Shown here in pieces: positions 33,006-44,950 of a stretch of DNA of 64,000 nucleotides. Under the pieces are notes generated by a model, which saw only the letters and a list, made by a program, of their open reading frames with translations, was not told the DNA's origin and ran no database searches. Both the position numbers and the translations under genes were made by a program. The stretch covers positions 412,653-476,652 of the forward strand of contig NW_024468915.1 in assembly GCF_011745365.1 (NCBI RefSeq). Direction: 5' to 3'. The stretch's first letter is position 1. Each line of letters opens with the position of its first letter. Source of the DNA: Cryphonectria parasitica EP155. Its lineage: Eukaryota; Ascomycota; Sordariomycetes; Diaporthales; Cryphonectriaceae.

Positions 33006-34106
33006 AGGCGGCGGCGGCGGTGGTGGTGGCGGCGGTAGTTGCTGCTGCTGCTGCTGTTGTGGCGACTGCTGTAGATGCTGAGGATACTGTGCCCAGTGTC
33101 CTCCAGAGGAGGAAGAAGACATACGCTGCTGGTATGGACTTGGTGGTTGCGCAAAGGGTCCTGGGGGAACAGATTGTCTTGGTCCTGCCGACAAAGGCGG
33201 GCCGTGAGGCGTCGGCGGCTGTGACGGCTGGCGCATATGGTCGGGGTGGGGCTGAGGGTGGTTCGTGTTGATGGGACTCACAAAGGAATGAGGGGGGTAT
33301 GGAGGGTGACTTTGCGCCGAGCCGGACCGTGAATGCTGTTGGGCTGCATATGGATGAGTGCCGCCTGGTGTGCTGGCCGGGGGTGTCTGTGGTATGGGGT
33401 GCTGTTGTTGCTGCTGCTGCTGCTGCGCTCCAAAATAGCCTTGAGGCGGAGGATGAGCTATCTGCCTTGGGCTGGCGACGGGACCATGCTGCTGTTGCTG
33501 CTGCTGCTGGTGGTGCTGGTGCTGGGAGAAGCCGTCCCTTGGCGGATGGGCGCCGGAGGGAGGGTATCGGTGCTGCTGGACAGGGCTAGCAGAGTCTGGA
33601 TGCGGGTGACCTGGGCTAGGAAAGGGATAGCCGGCGCTGTCTGCTCTCATGGAGATAGCAGAGTAAGGGGACGGTATGGAGCCTGGGCCGACGCTGGGCG
33701 AACGCATGTCTACGCTACCAGACAGGTGCTGCAGAGGGGGTGGCTGCGGACGGGCAGGAGCTGCAAAAGACGTCGGACCGCCGTACGTCGGAGGTGGAGG
33801 CGGAGGAGAGGCGAATGTAGCCTGGGGGCCGGCGTGGTATTCGCGCGACGCGGTCCGTGGAGGAGGAGGCCCAGGCTGCCCCGGTTGTGGCTGGTCGTGG
33901 AACGAACGAGGCGGGACGGTCTGGACGGGTGTCGACGGCAGAGAATGCTGCTGCTGTGCTTGCGGATGAGGGTGCTGATGTTGTGAACCTGGTCGTTGTG
34001 GTGGATGAGGTGTGTGTTGCGACGGATGTGGTGGGAGTGGCGGAGGAGGAGGCTGCTGGGCTTTTCCGGGGGCGGAGCCCTCGTTCAACATCATTCTCAG
34101 ATCCAT
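30958..34106 (-). CDS. CET1: mRNA-capping enzyme subunit beta (RNA 5'-triphosphatase, Cet1 family)
   Basis: Three exons: 34106-31845, 31731-31222 and 31134-30958, all phase 0, giving 982 residues. Residues 1 to about 650 are low-complexity (His/Gln/Pro/Ser-rich with several poly-Gln and poly-Pro tracts). The conserved triphosphatase domain is at about 660-982. Tunnel-fold motifs are visible: the metal-binding glutamates in INFEIEAKLGTLIE (motif A), KDRLSYTHGLYKVDLTQV, the strand QVELDCRISVNVEADY, and KIHELEIELNADAV (motif C), which is complete only after splicing exon 3. The enzyme removes the gamma-phosphate from nascent mRNA 5' ends in the nucleus as the first step of capping, and partners the guanylyltransferase. 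Fungal proteins of this metal-dependent class are unrelated to the metazoan enzyme. Intron 2 holds a C16 tract on the sense strand. The N-terminus is much longer than the roughly 550 residues of yeast Cet1. Confidence 0.93.
31179..31194 (-). repeat. C16 homopolymer (sense strand) inside CET1 intron 2
   Basis: Sixteen G on the plus strand, which is C16 in the sense direction, within the 87-nt intron at 31221-31135. Confidence 0.95.
32928..33005 (-). repeat. CAG/CAA repeat encoding a poly-Gln tract
   Basis: About 26 consecutive Gln codons, first mixed CAA-CAG pairs and then a purer CAG run, in the N-terminal extension of the RNA triphosphatase. Shorter Gln tracts flank it (around 33040-33060, 33400-33425 and 33487-33510). 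Confidence 0.95.
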
Positions 34107-36181
34107 GGTCGCAAGAATAATATAGACCGAACTTGTTCCAATTCCTCCCCCCTTGTACCTGCGCGCTGGCTTGGATCAGGCGAAGGCAAACGTTGCGCGT
34201 GGGTCGTGCAGACGCAGGGGCAACAAAGGGCGCGCAAGCTGTCGCGCGTCGCAGACTGCAGCAGCAGAGTATCTTTTCCCTCGAACCTCCAGTTGCGATC
34301 TCGAGTCAGGCCCCCTGTTTTGTCTCTTGGTTGAGATCCTCTATCATATATGTTCCATGCTTCAAATCTTATTGGATCGAGAGATGCGCGTGCGATGCTG
34401 GTGGGTGGAGTGGAAAAAGAGGGGAGGTTGGCCTTTGTCAGGTTGGCTGGTTGGGCAAGCGGCGGATGTACGAAAGGAAAGGTTAAGAGTCCCTCCCTCC
34501 CTCTCCCTCTTTCTCTTTACAGCTGCTGCGACGACTTCGACAGCGGAAGCGACAGTCGCATCGTCGGCCTCAATGTGCCTGCAGCTCCAGCAGTCCAGTG
34601 CGTATGTCTGACCTCGTGTGTGTCTCGACGTGCCGACGTGGACGGTTGACTCGCGTGTTTGGAGTTCACTTTATGAAGCTTCAGCTGGATACGCGAAACA
34701 AGAGGAGGAGGACGACCAGGACGAGTAAGAGGCTGGGACTGGATTGGGTGTTGCGACCTGGCCCGCGCGAGCGGGGAGACGAGGACCAGACGGCTGGATG
34801 CGAGGGAAAAGTAATGATTAAAAAGTAAAATAACAAAAAAGAAGAGTCAGAGCACTGATCTAATGCAGCGCAGTGGGGGGTTTGGATAGATTGGTCTGGT
34901 TACACATCCATCAGTTCTAGGATGTGAAAAATCCACTGGGTTGTGATGCAAGCTGAGGCCTGATGACGACAATGATGCTGCCAGAGCCAGAGCCAGAGCC
35001 AATGTAGAGAGGTCGAGACCGGCGTCAATGGCCAATTAATACCCTGAGACGAGACGGACACGAGGTTGGTCGTTCAAGGCGCGGGCGTTGGGCGTGGACG
35101 TGGACGTGAAGGGAGCCAAGTGTGGGCGTGTGTGGGTGCAGCAAGTACCATACTTTCTTGGTCTAAGGTGCATCTTTCTTCACTTGGCACACGCGACGCA
35201 AATTGAGTGACTACTCTCTCTGTGTGTGTGGTGCTCCCTTCTGAAAGCGCCAGGCGGCAGATGTTAAGCGAACTGCAGCGGCCATCATACAACTCACTAA
35301 CATCAGCCAAAAGAACCCGCCTTCCAAAGACAAGAGAAAAAACGAAAAAGGCAAAAAGACGCCTCCTACTGCTGCGTGCAGCAGTTCAATATTACATGAG
35401 GGCTGGGCTAGGAATTTTACTTCTTCTGATCATAATGACCATTTACTAGAGACTCAAGTAAGAAGGGAGAGAGAGAGAGAGAGAAAAGAAGAGGTAAAAA
35501 ACATAACGACATGTATACCATTAAATATGGTCAGTCAGAGTTACTTTGACATCTGCATTCAGCTGGCTGCATGTCAGTCGTCAGTCAAATAAGCTTCAAT
35601 GGGTAGAGGAAGCAAAGTATCACAGTACCAAAATATGCATGGAGGCTACATACTTATTTTTGCCTCTGAACAGAGAGGGGGAAGGAGATACCAGAGTAGT
35701 ACATGTAGTGGCCCAAGCTCCTTACCACACTCACTACCACGGGAGCATGCAACTGGTAAAGTATGTGTCATAGTACTACGGTACAGCTGAGCGCGTACTC
35801 TGGTACCATCATAGATTCATGGTAGGTGATGCTTACGTAACACACCGCACACCACAGAGAAGGCCAGGCAGAGGTACTGACGTGGTGCTTGGATGCCCAG
35901 TGCCTGCCATTGCCCCCCGGCCACCTCAAGGCAAAGACCTAAGCTCTCGGTTGAGACAGCATCGCCGCAGCTGGAAACGTCCCGTGTTCCCTCAGGTACA
36001 TTCTCATAATCAACCACACACACGAGTCTCGATCGCCCCCAACTGCTTTCCCCATCAACATCGATTCGGGGCTTTCTCTTCTCTTTATTCTTCGTTGACA
36101 CAACTTCTCTTCTCACCTCCTCTTCATCGACCTACCCTTCTCTCAAAGGATCAACTTCTGTTCTCCTCCAACACCCGAACG
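34107..36181. promoter_or_regulatory. Divergent promoter region of CET1 and RPN2
   Basis: 2.1 kb between two start codons. It contains a (GA)n run at 35468-35484 and two near-palindromes 10 bases apart, GTACTACGGTAC (35773-35784) and GTACTCTGGTAC (35795-35806), about 380 bases upstream of the RPN2 ATG. A pyrimidine-rich leader (36065-36150) precedes that ATG. Open frames on the plus strand near 34130-34650 have no motifs. Confidence 0.5.
35773..35806. promoter_or_regulatory. Pair of GTACTNNGGTAC elements upstream of RPN2
   Basis: GTACTACGGTAC (35773-35784) and GTACTCTGGTAC (35795-35806) lie 10 bases apart, about 380 bases before the RPN2 start codon. Both match a pattern that recurs in other intergenic regions of this window. 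Function unknown. Confidence 0.4.
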
Positions 36182-39100
36182 ATGCCCGGCTTGGTCACGG
36201 CAACCGGAGTGCTGGGTTTCCTATCTGATGAGGAGCCTGAGCTCAAGGTCTTTGCTCTGCAGACCCTCAACGATGACATCGACACCGTTTGGACTGAGGT
36301 CGCTGGTGCATTGAGCCAGATGTACGTCTCTTTTGTTTGCTGTCTGCTACTTTTATAAACCCTCCTGTCCCTTTCTGCCCGAGTGACTGGCTGACGACCT
36401 GCCTTCCTAAATCAACAGTGAGGCTCTCTACGAGGAAGAATCCTTCCCCGAGCGCCAGCTGGCGGCTCTGGTTCTCGCCAAGGTCTACTACCACCTCCAG
36501 GCCTACAACGAGAGCATGACCTTTGCCCTGGCCGCCGGTGACCTGTTCAAGCTCGATGCGCCCGGCGAGTTCGAGGAGACCATCATCTCCAAGTGTATCG
36601 ACCAGTACATTGCCATCTCCTCCTCTGCCCACACCCCGTCCAAGCATTCCAGGAACGACTCTCTTCCCGCCCTCGAGACCACTTTCGGCGCAGCCCTTCC
36701 CGACGGGCCATCCATCGTCTCCCCGACCACCCCCTTCTCCCAGTCGGTCCTGCCTTCCAAGTCTCTGCTCTCGCGCGATTCCATCGACAACACCATTCTC
36801 GACCCCACCTTCCAGCAGGCGGGCAAGGAGGCGAGGTCAAGCTCCATCGCGTCCCTGCCTGACAAGAGCTCCGAGTTGGCCCTCCAGCGCGTCATCGAGC
36901 GCCTGTTTGAGGCTTGTCTCAATGATGGTCGCTACCGACAGGTCGTGGGCATTGCCGTCGAGGCTAAGAACCTCTCCGTTCTGAGGAGGGTCATCAAGCG
37001 CGCCAGCGAAGATGAGAAGCGTTCCAAGGGCAAGTCACAGGACGCAGGTCAGGGGCCTGCCGAGGAGCTCATGGACTACGCCCTGAGCATCTGCATGGAC
37101 ATCGTTCAGGAGCGCAGCCTGCGCACCGAGATACTGGGTCTCATCCTCGAACTGCTCAACGACATACCAAATCCGGATTACTTTGCCATTGCCAAGTGCG
37201 CAGTCTATCTGGACTCGGACGAGGAGGTGTCCAAGATGCTGCGCCAGCTCGTGGACAAGGACGACTCGACATCCACCGCCAACGCGTACCAGATTGCGTT
37301 CGACCTCTACGACAACGGCACGCAGGAGTTTCTGGGCAAGGTCGTTGCCGCGCTGCCATCTGGCGAGCCTGTGAAGAAGACCGAGCAGCAGGGGGAGGGG
37401 GAACCGGCGGCCGCTGAGAGCGAGCCTCTCCTCAAGGAGGAGGAGCAGCCCCAGGAGGAGATACCCGAGAAACTGGCCAAGGTCTACAAGAATATTCGCT
37501 CTATTCTGGATGGCAGCAAGGGCATCCAGCTCAATTTGGAGTTTCTGTACCGAAACAACCATACCGATCTCAGCATATTGAACAAGGTCCGAGACAGCCT
37601 GGAGGCCCGCAACTCTATCTTCCATACCGCTGTCACGTTCTGTAATGCCTTCATGAACGCAGGAACAACACACGACAAGTTCTTCCGTGACAACCTGGAG
37701 TGGCTCGGCAAGGCTGTCAACTGGTCCAAGTTCACTGCCACCGCTGCGCTGGGCGTCATACATCGTGGCAACCTCACGCAGTCTCGGAAGCTTCTTGAGC
37801 CTTACCTCCCGCGTGGTAGCGGCATCAACAGTGGCTCCATCTACAGCCAAGGAGGAGCTCTCTATGCGTACGGTCTCATTCACGCCAACCACGGTGCGGA
37901 TGCATTGGAATACCTCCGTCATCAGTTCACAGGCGCCGAGCAGGAGGTGATCCAGCACGGCGGTGCCCTTGGTCTCGGTATCGCGGGGATGGCGACCGGC
38001 TCCGAGCCCATCTTCGACAACCTCAAAGACGTCCTCTTTGCTGACTCTGCCCTCAACGGCGAGGCCGTCGGTCTGGCCATGGGTCTTATCATGCTGGGCA
38101 CCGGCAACGCCAACGCCCTGCAGGTCATGTACACCTATGCCCACGACACGACGCACGAGAAGATTGTCCGCGGCTGTGCGCTCGGCATGGCCTTGATCAT
38201 GTTCGGCCGCCAAGAAGGTGCCGACGTCATGATCGAGGGGCTTCTCCACGATCCTGATCCTGCCCTCCGCTACGGCGGTATCCTGACCATCGCCATGGCG
38301 TACTGCGGCACCGGCAGCAACAAGGCGATCCGCAAGCTGCTGCATACCGCCGTCAGTGACGTTAACGATGACGTCCGCCGTATTGCTGTCATGTCCCTCG
38401 GCTTCATCCTGTTCAGAAAGCCTGCCAGTGTGCCACGGATGGTTGAGCTGCTCTCCGAGTCGTACAACCCCCATGTTCGTTACGGCTCTGCCATGGCTCT
38501 TGGTATCTCTTGCGCTGGTACCGGGCTGGATGAGGCCATCGACCTCCTCGAGCCGATGATGAAGGACCCGACCGACTTTGTCCGCCAGGGTGCCCTCATC
38601 TCGCTCGCCATGATCCTGGTGCAGCAGAACGAGGTGATGAACCCTCAGGTGGGGGCCATCCGCAAGACGCTGAAGAAGGTAGTCGGCGATCGCCATGAGG
38701 ATGCCATGACCAAGTTTGGCGCGTCTCTTGCCCTGGGTATCATTGACGCTGGTGGCCGCAACTGCACGATTGGTCTGCAGACGCAGACGGGCAACCTGAA
38801 CATGCCAGCTATTGTGGGCATGGCTGTCTTCACGCAGTACTGGTACTGGTTCCCCTTCACCCACTTCTTGTCTCTGGCTTTTGTTCCCACCTCCGTCATC
38901 GGTTTGGATCATGAGCTGGAGATTCCTAGCTTCAAGTTCCACTGTGCGACGAGGCCGAGCCTCTTCGAATACCCCCCAGAACAAGAGGTCAAGGCCGAGG
39001 AGGGCCCAACTCTGGTCACTGCGGCGGTTCTGTCCACTACGGCCCAGGCCAAGAGGCGTGCCCAAAAGAAGGAAAAGGCAGCCAGGCGCGAGAGCATGGA

Positions 39101-39882
39101 CATTGACACCCCCACAGCCACCAAGACCCTGGCTTCTTCAGACAAGATGGACATCGATGAGGACAAGAACAAGAAGACAGCCGAAGAGTCCCAGGAGAAG
39201 AAGGAAGGTGAAGGCGGAAAGGAGGCCTCGGCAACGCCCGACCCCAAGAAGAAGACCGAGAAGGAGAAGGTCGGCTTCGAGATTGAGAACATGTCGCGTG
39301 TCCTCCCTGGCCAGCTGAAGTACATCAGCTTCCCGGCAGGACGGTACAAGCCCGTCAAAAAGGTGCGTTGTAGCTTGCTGAAGTTGATGATGCAATGTGT
39401 CTTCAGTTGATTTGTACTGACTTTGATGTTGTTTACAGCCTACTGGTGGACCACTCTTGCTTCAGGACACTCAGCCGCAGGAGCCCAAGGCCTTGATCGA
39501 GGAGAAGTTGAAGAAGGTCACGACGGAGAAGGCACCCCTTGCCAACCAGGCGACTGGTGGTGCTGGCAGTGCCAGCCGGCTGGGTCTTCGCCAACCACTC
39601 ACAGCGCCAGAGGTTGGCGATGACGCTCTTGCCGATGCCCTTCGCGCAGCCATGCGTGATGGTGCAGGCGGCGGGGTGGCGCTGAACGAGATGCTGCGGC
39701 AGTCTGTCCAAGCCCGTGGCATTGGCATTTTGCCTGGCGGCGGCGACAGCGGTATTGGTGCGCGAGCCGCGGCAGGCGTGCTGACGGCCCTGGATGAGGA
39801 CGAGGAGGGTGCCGAGGAGGCGCAAGTTCCGGGTGAATTTGAATATTTCACCGATAATGATGAGGAGGAGGAGGAGCTGTAA
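36182..39882 (+). CDS. RPN2: 26S proteasome regulatory subunit Rpn2 (PSMD1)
   Basis: Three exons: 36182-36321, 36419-39362 and 39439-39882, giving 1175 residues. The first intron splits the Ile codon of LSQIEALYEEE. The N-terminal helical region is interrupted by a Ser/Pro-rich insertion (about 110-190). From about residue 520 to 830 there is a series of proteasome/cyclosome (PC) repeats, for example GGALYAYGLIHANHG, HGGALGLGIAGMATG, RGCALGMALIMFG, YGGILTIAMAYCGTG, YGSAMALGISCAGTG and FGASLALGIIDAGG. A Lys/Glu-rich linker (about 930-1010) and an acidic end (TDNDEEEEEL) follow. Rpn2 is the large scaffold of the 19S base that contacts Rpn1, Rpn10 and Rpn13. The C-terminal tail normally binds Rpn13, and here it continues into exon 3. 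Somewhat longer than yeast Rpn2 (945 residues) because of the linkers. Confidence 0.96.
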
Positions 39883-41066
39883 GATCTGGTCTGCCGAGCC
39901 CTTGTACAATATTACTATAGAAGATGGTAGGGCGGGCGGCATCAACGTCAACATAGACCTTGAGCTGTATCAAAAGAGGGACTGTATTTATGCGCTCAGG
40001 AATCCGACACGTAAAACTAGTCTATTGATGCTTACTCAAGTAATGAGAGGCGCAAAATTCTCAACCCTCGAGAAATCCGCACTCAGCGGCCAAAACTGGC
40101 TCAGGTATAATTGCTTGGCTTGTCTGCTCGAATGCGCCTAACTGATTCATGCTTTATAGTTACATCTTTATGATCCAAAATATCCGCTTCATTCGACGAA
40201 AAGTTGCAGGCTAGCAAAATTATATACTTAAGTACTTATGCGTGTTTCGGGTCTTTTTTCTTCTTTTCTTCTGGCGTTGCATCATTCTTGTGATGTATGA
40301 ACTGGCCTGTCAGGAATGAGGAACCTCTTAATGCAGTTGGGGATTACTAGGCCTTGATTCGTCATAGCATCGGATCAAGACACCCTTTATCTACTGAATT
40401 ACACACACAAGCACCAGCAATACATAGTGGTATGTTACCGTACGATACCCAAGTCGACCATCAAGCTCTGTCATCCCTAGTCTTATGTAGGTCTTCCTCG
40501 GTTACCTTGAGGAGCTGGCAGTCATGTGAAGGTGGTCTTTTGGAGACAATGCATTCGCCCTTCTAATCACGGAGTCCGCTGTTTTGGAAAGTAATGATTG
40601 TGCAACGCTGTCCGGATGCGGGGACCTGTTGATAAAGTTCAGACTGAAGACGCATTTCTAACGCCTATTACTGTGTTCCATAAAGGATATTTTTTCTCAT
40701 ATAGAAAAAGAGTCGATCCGAGGTCTTTGTGGACAAAAGTTTCGGTCGGTCTGCCCGCTTCAGCCCATTGTCTCCCTGTTGGCCGGTCGGCTGCCGGAAA
40801 TGGATAGCATTTTTATTGTAGCTTTTTTGCTTTTATCAAAGGGGACTTTTGTGTTCACCAGCTTCTTGTTTGTGATCGTTTTCGGGTGGAGGACTTTACC
40901 TCTGCGGACAAACTGGTTTGTCTTTTCAAAGCATGGCCCGGCTTCTCTTCCATCTGTTCGTTTCAGTTTGCTTCTTTACCTCCCTCCGCAGTTCTCCTAC
41001 TGGCCTCCCCAACCTCAAAATTGCTACCATATCATACTTATAGCCGTCACGCATCACGTTGTCAGG
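39883..41066. other. Intergenic region
   Basis: 1.2 kb between RPN2 and the zinc-array gene, both on the plus strand. It includes the RPN2 3' region (AT-rich around 40140-40260) and the promoter of the next gene. The segment 40779-41066 is open in frame with the next gene and would encode hydrophobic residues. I treat it as leader. Confidence 0.5.
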
Positions 41067-44000
41067 ATGAGTGGCCTATTCAGAGACGGTAATCCTGCTC
41101 GACAGGACGGTTCAATACCCGACATTGTCCAGGACAGCAATGGCCGCACCTCCAGACCCCCTCTAATTAAATCAAAGCCAAGGTCTTCGGAACCTGTCAC
41201 CGACCGGCAGAAGTGGGAACGATCCATGAACCGCTGGAACCTCACCATCACGCCCACAGATCCAGACTTCAAGGCTCAGCTCCAGAGATTCCGAGACGAG
41301 CTGCACGCGCCGGGCAAGAGCCCCCACGACGTCCTGGCGGCCAACTTCTCCAAGTACGAGGTCGACAAGTTCGAGCTGGGCTATGTCGACAAGAAGACCA
41401 AGACGGCGCTCTATGAGATACAAAAAGCCCACGCGGCTGCTTTCGCGGCCAGGCTGGCCACGGAGCCTTGGCGCAGCAGCTTTGATGCGCATGTCAAGGC
41501 TTCGCTCGAGTTCAAGCTGGCTATGATGTACTTTGGTCTTCCCGTCGAGCCGGCGCGGTTCACGGACCTGCTGCTATCCGACGGGGGCGGGCTGAACGGC
41601 TTGAGCTTCATGTCGGCCTTCCGGGATGACGGCGATGATCAGGCGGGTGAAGAACTGACTCTCATTCCTGAGGAGCTGCGCCCGCTTCGGTTTCTCAACT
41701 ACTACGAGAGGCGAGGGTATGGACAAGACAATGCTCACAGTGAGTAGTAGTATTTACTCCCGCTCTTGTTTTTCTTTCTTTTTTTCTTTTGCAACCTCAG
41801 ACGACTGATGTAAACCATGTTAGTGAGCCCTGACCAGACCTATGAGCTATACTATGGTATTCCAATGGTTGTGCCTAGCGACCAAGTCGAGAGTAGGCTG
41901 GGTATCCGCGGTGGTGGCGAGGCCAATTCGTCGGATGAAGAAGACGACATACCCATGGCAGACATTGCTGGCGACAAGAACCTCTTTATGTCCACGGGTT
42001 TGAAATCGAGTCGTGTCACCGACCGTCTTGGGCTACGTGGAGGCAGCGGCTCTACCGACGAAGACGACGACGCGGTCTGCCTTTGGAGCCTTTCAGGCAG
42101 GGTTTTCTTTTCATACTCGGATCCCAAATCCTTCTTTACAGCCATCGATCGCGTTCTCGGCCTCTGCACACGCAGCACGGAGACAGCCTGTGTTGGCATC
42201 ACAGTCTCCCTCCTCTCCCACCCCAAGGGTCAGCGCTCGCCGTGCACTCTCCTCGCGAGCGATCAGTGCTATCTGGGCCGCTCCGAGCATGAAGAGCTTA
42301 ACTTCTACAAAACGTGGCTCGAGACCCTCGAGTACTACGACGACAAGCTCGACAGTGACCAGACGTTCGACATCTGCGTCAGCCAGATCTCCCAGGACGT
42401 GCGCTTCTCGGAAGTACAGGACGGCCTTAGCTACAGGCCGTCTTTGGAGAAGGAAACACAGCTGGTACAGTTTTCGTTGGCTGGGGAGGAGGACGGCAAT
42501 CTCGCCTACTTGCTCATGCCGAAGTATGGCATGGACGCAAAGGCGGCGGTGACGGTATTTCGATATCAAGACAAGTTCAGATCTCTGTGGCGCACCCTTT
42601 CCCACCCTGACACCGACGAGCAGGAGAAGTGGTCTTTAGGATCCAGGGGTACTCTGCCCCCACCATCCTGCCTCCTATCGATCGCTCTTCCCGGAGACAA
42701 CGCCAAGAAAAATGGAGTGGACTGGTTTCATTCAGACGTAGGACCCACGCCTGAGATCTGGCAATGGTTCGTTGATGCCTACCACAGACAAGGCCACAGG
42801 ATGTTCGTGATGCACGCAGGTCCAGCAGCGGAACCTCTGGGGATTGGAGCGAGAGTTGAGGAGTCAGCTAGTACGAGTCCTCGTGCCTTGCCAGACGAGA
42901 CGCAGGACCAGTTCTACTGGGGCCGTCACGATCTTGCTGAAGATGTGGTCGTCTTTATGGAGCAGGATATTGCTCCTGTAGCTGGTCTCTCGCATACGTC
43001 CAAACAGAGGCAGGAGGTGTATCGGTCCCTTGTCGAAGAAGACCCTATGGACTTCTCGGGTGGCGACACAGCGCAGCGACAACCTCTTGAATTCAACAGC
43101 CGCCGGCTACCAGACCGTGGAGAACGCCTCGACGACTTTGCCAAGGGCAAGGCGCTCCGCGAATGGTCTTACAGCCGACCTCTGTCCATCATCATGGAAG
43201 GGCAACACCCCTCGATTCCCATTAACGCGCCGCCTTTGGATCAGATCCTCAAGACACCCAACGCGGCCGGCCTTCCTGTCGATACCGTGCCCATCGTGAG
43301 CACATGTGTGATGACCCCCTCGGAGCAACGTCGCCTGCAGGAGGCGTTCTTTGAGATGCGTACCTTTGCACTGAACCGTGCCCAGCCATGTCCCTACGAG
43401 GGCTGCAGGGAATATTTCGAGGTGGACCAGGAGGGCATGCAGTCCTTCCGGCGCCATCTCAAGCACAGACACGTCGGGACCAACTGTCCGTTCTGCACCG
43501 AGACACTCTTCGCTCACTGGAGTGACCGCCAGAGGAAGGCTCACTTCCTTGACAATCATGCAGACCTCTTCAGCAGGCGGGGCGATGTCCTCCAGGACAA
43601 CTCTGTTCACATCAAGAACAACGGCCTCACGCACAAGAGGGAGGAGGCGTGGAACTTCTGCGCCCGCTGCGGCCGCGATCACACCATCCTGATCAATAAG
43701 GCCGACCGTGCCCAGCACGACAACATCTGCTATCCCCAGGCAAGGTCCACCGCGATCGCCGATGAGTTCTGTATCAAGTGCGGCGAGAACATACGCGATC
43801 GGGGTAATACCAATCAGCTGTACCAACCGCCAGAGCACAAATGTACAGTCTCGAGCAATTTCGTGGAGGCTGATCAGAGGATCGTATACTGTATCTGCTG
43901 CGCGCTGCCCACGCACAAGTTCTCCAAGGTGTACGCGCAGAAGCACCTATTCCACTGCAAAGGTGTCAATGGTGGGGACAGGGTAAAGTGGTGTCCGTGG

Positions 44001-44950
44001 TGCGGCATCGATCTGCAGCTAAAATCCTATAGAAAGCGGCACACCCATCTCGAGGTGTGCGGTCAGAAGCCTCGCACCGGCGAGAACCCGACCGACATGT
44101 CGACTGGTGGTTCTATGGACAGTCCTCTTGATACCGAGGCAGTGCAGAACAAGCTCAGAGCCCGCGATGTAGATGATGAGGCGACATTGCATGAGCTCAT
44201 AGAAGGCCTCAAGGCGCGGAATGAAAGCAAACAGGATCGGATCGTTTCCCTGAACCACACGGTCAACAAGCTCAACCAACAAGTCAAGGCCCTGCAGAGA
44301 CGGTTGAGTACGTAGTTAGGAACACTTGAGCCGAGTTCATCAGCTGACGATTCACAGAGGCAGGAGGCAAAGGCAGTGTACTAGAAGCACAGGACACAGG
44401 CTCAACCAGCGTAGGTGGATCGACCCAACAGGAATCCGGTACCTCAGCCGCGTCGACGACGGAACCGTCAGCAACTAGGCCATTGTCAAAGTCCGTTAGG
44501 CACGAGACCAACAGCCCACAGCCAGAGGAAGATGAGAAAAAGGATGCTCTCAGTGACAATCAGTCTAAGGGCAAGCGCCGACAATCGCCCACTGGGGCCA
44601 GCCGCCATGTCAAGAGACCCAAGCAGATGACCTCGGCGGCCAGCTCGAGCAGTGCGGTTCGCCCTCGTCCCGCCACGGTGAAGAACGCGCCCGAGAGGAG
44701 CCCAGCAGATCAAAGCCTTCCAGGGGGTGAGATGACGGAGGTGCCCCTGTTTGAGATCGGCATGGCGCCTCGCAAAGGAGGGGAGAGGGCGCAGTCTGGC
44801 AGTCCGAGGCGGCGTGGTGGTGCAGGCGGTGGTGGTGGTCGTCAACAAGCCCACAGTAGTCCAATCATGCAGACGAGGTCGAGGGCCAGGGCTCGGAGGG
44901 GCCACTCGTCAGATGATAATGATGAAAACGACATTGACGTCGAGGTGTGA
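41067..44950 (+). CDS. Unrecognised protein with paired RLGxRGG motifs, tandem zinc-finger array and coiled coil
   Basis: Three exons: 41067-41739, 41824-44307 and 44358-44950, giving 1249 residues with both junctions closing in phase 1. Residues 1-220 form a helical region. Residues 249-255 read RLGIRGG and 292-298 RLGLRGG, each followed within a few residues by an acidic run (SSDEEDD and STDEDDD). From about 747 to 970 there are six Cys/His modules in a row: CPYEGC...HLKHRH, CPFC...HFLDNH, CARCGRDH...HDNIC, CIKCGEN...EHKC, CICCALP...HLFHC and CPWCGID...HLEVC. A coiled coil follows (about 1005-1050), then a Lys/Arg-rich tail with a bipartite-like basic segment (KGKRRQSP...RHVKRPKQ), suggesting a nuclear protein. 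The zinc modules resemble C2H2 and C2HC fingers, but I do not recognise a family. The start is the first ATG giving a hydrophilic N-terminus; an upstream ATG at 40779 is in frame. Confidence 0.82.

Noticed and set aside
31920..33038. 372-codon plus-strand frame
   Set aside because: Antisense to the CET1 gene; ends in poly-Leu from the CTG repeat. The sense strand has the triphosphatase domain.
37035..39065. 676-codon frame antisense to RPN2
   Set aside because: Shadow of the highly GC3-biased RPN2 coding strand; the sense frame carries clear PC repeats and proper splice phases.
40779..41066. Upstream ATG adding 96 residues to the zinc-array protein
   Set aside because: The added part translates a T/C-rich leader as hydrophobic residues unlike the rest of the protein; the ATG at 41067 gives a hydrophilic start.
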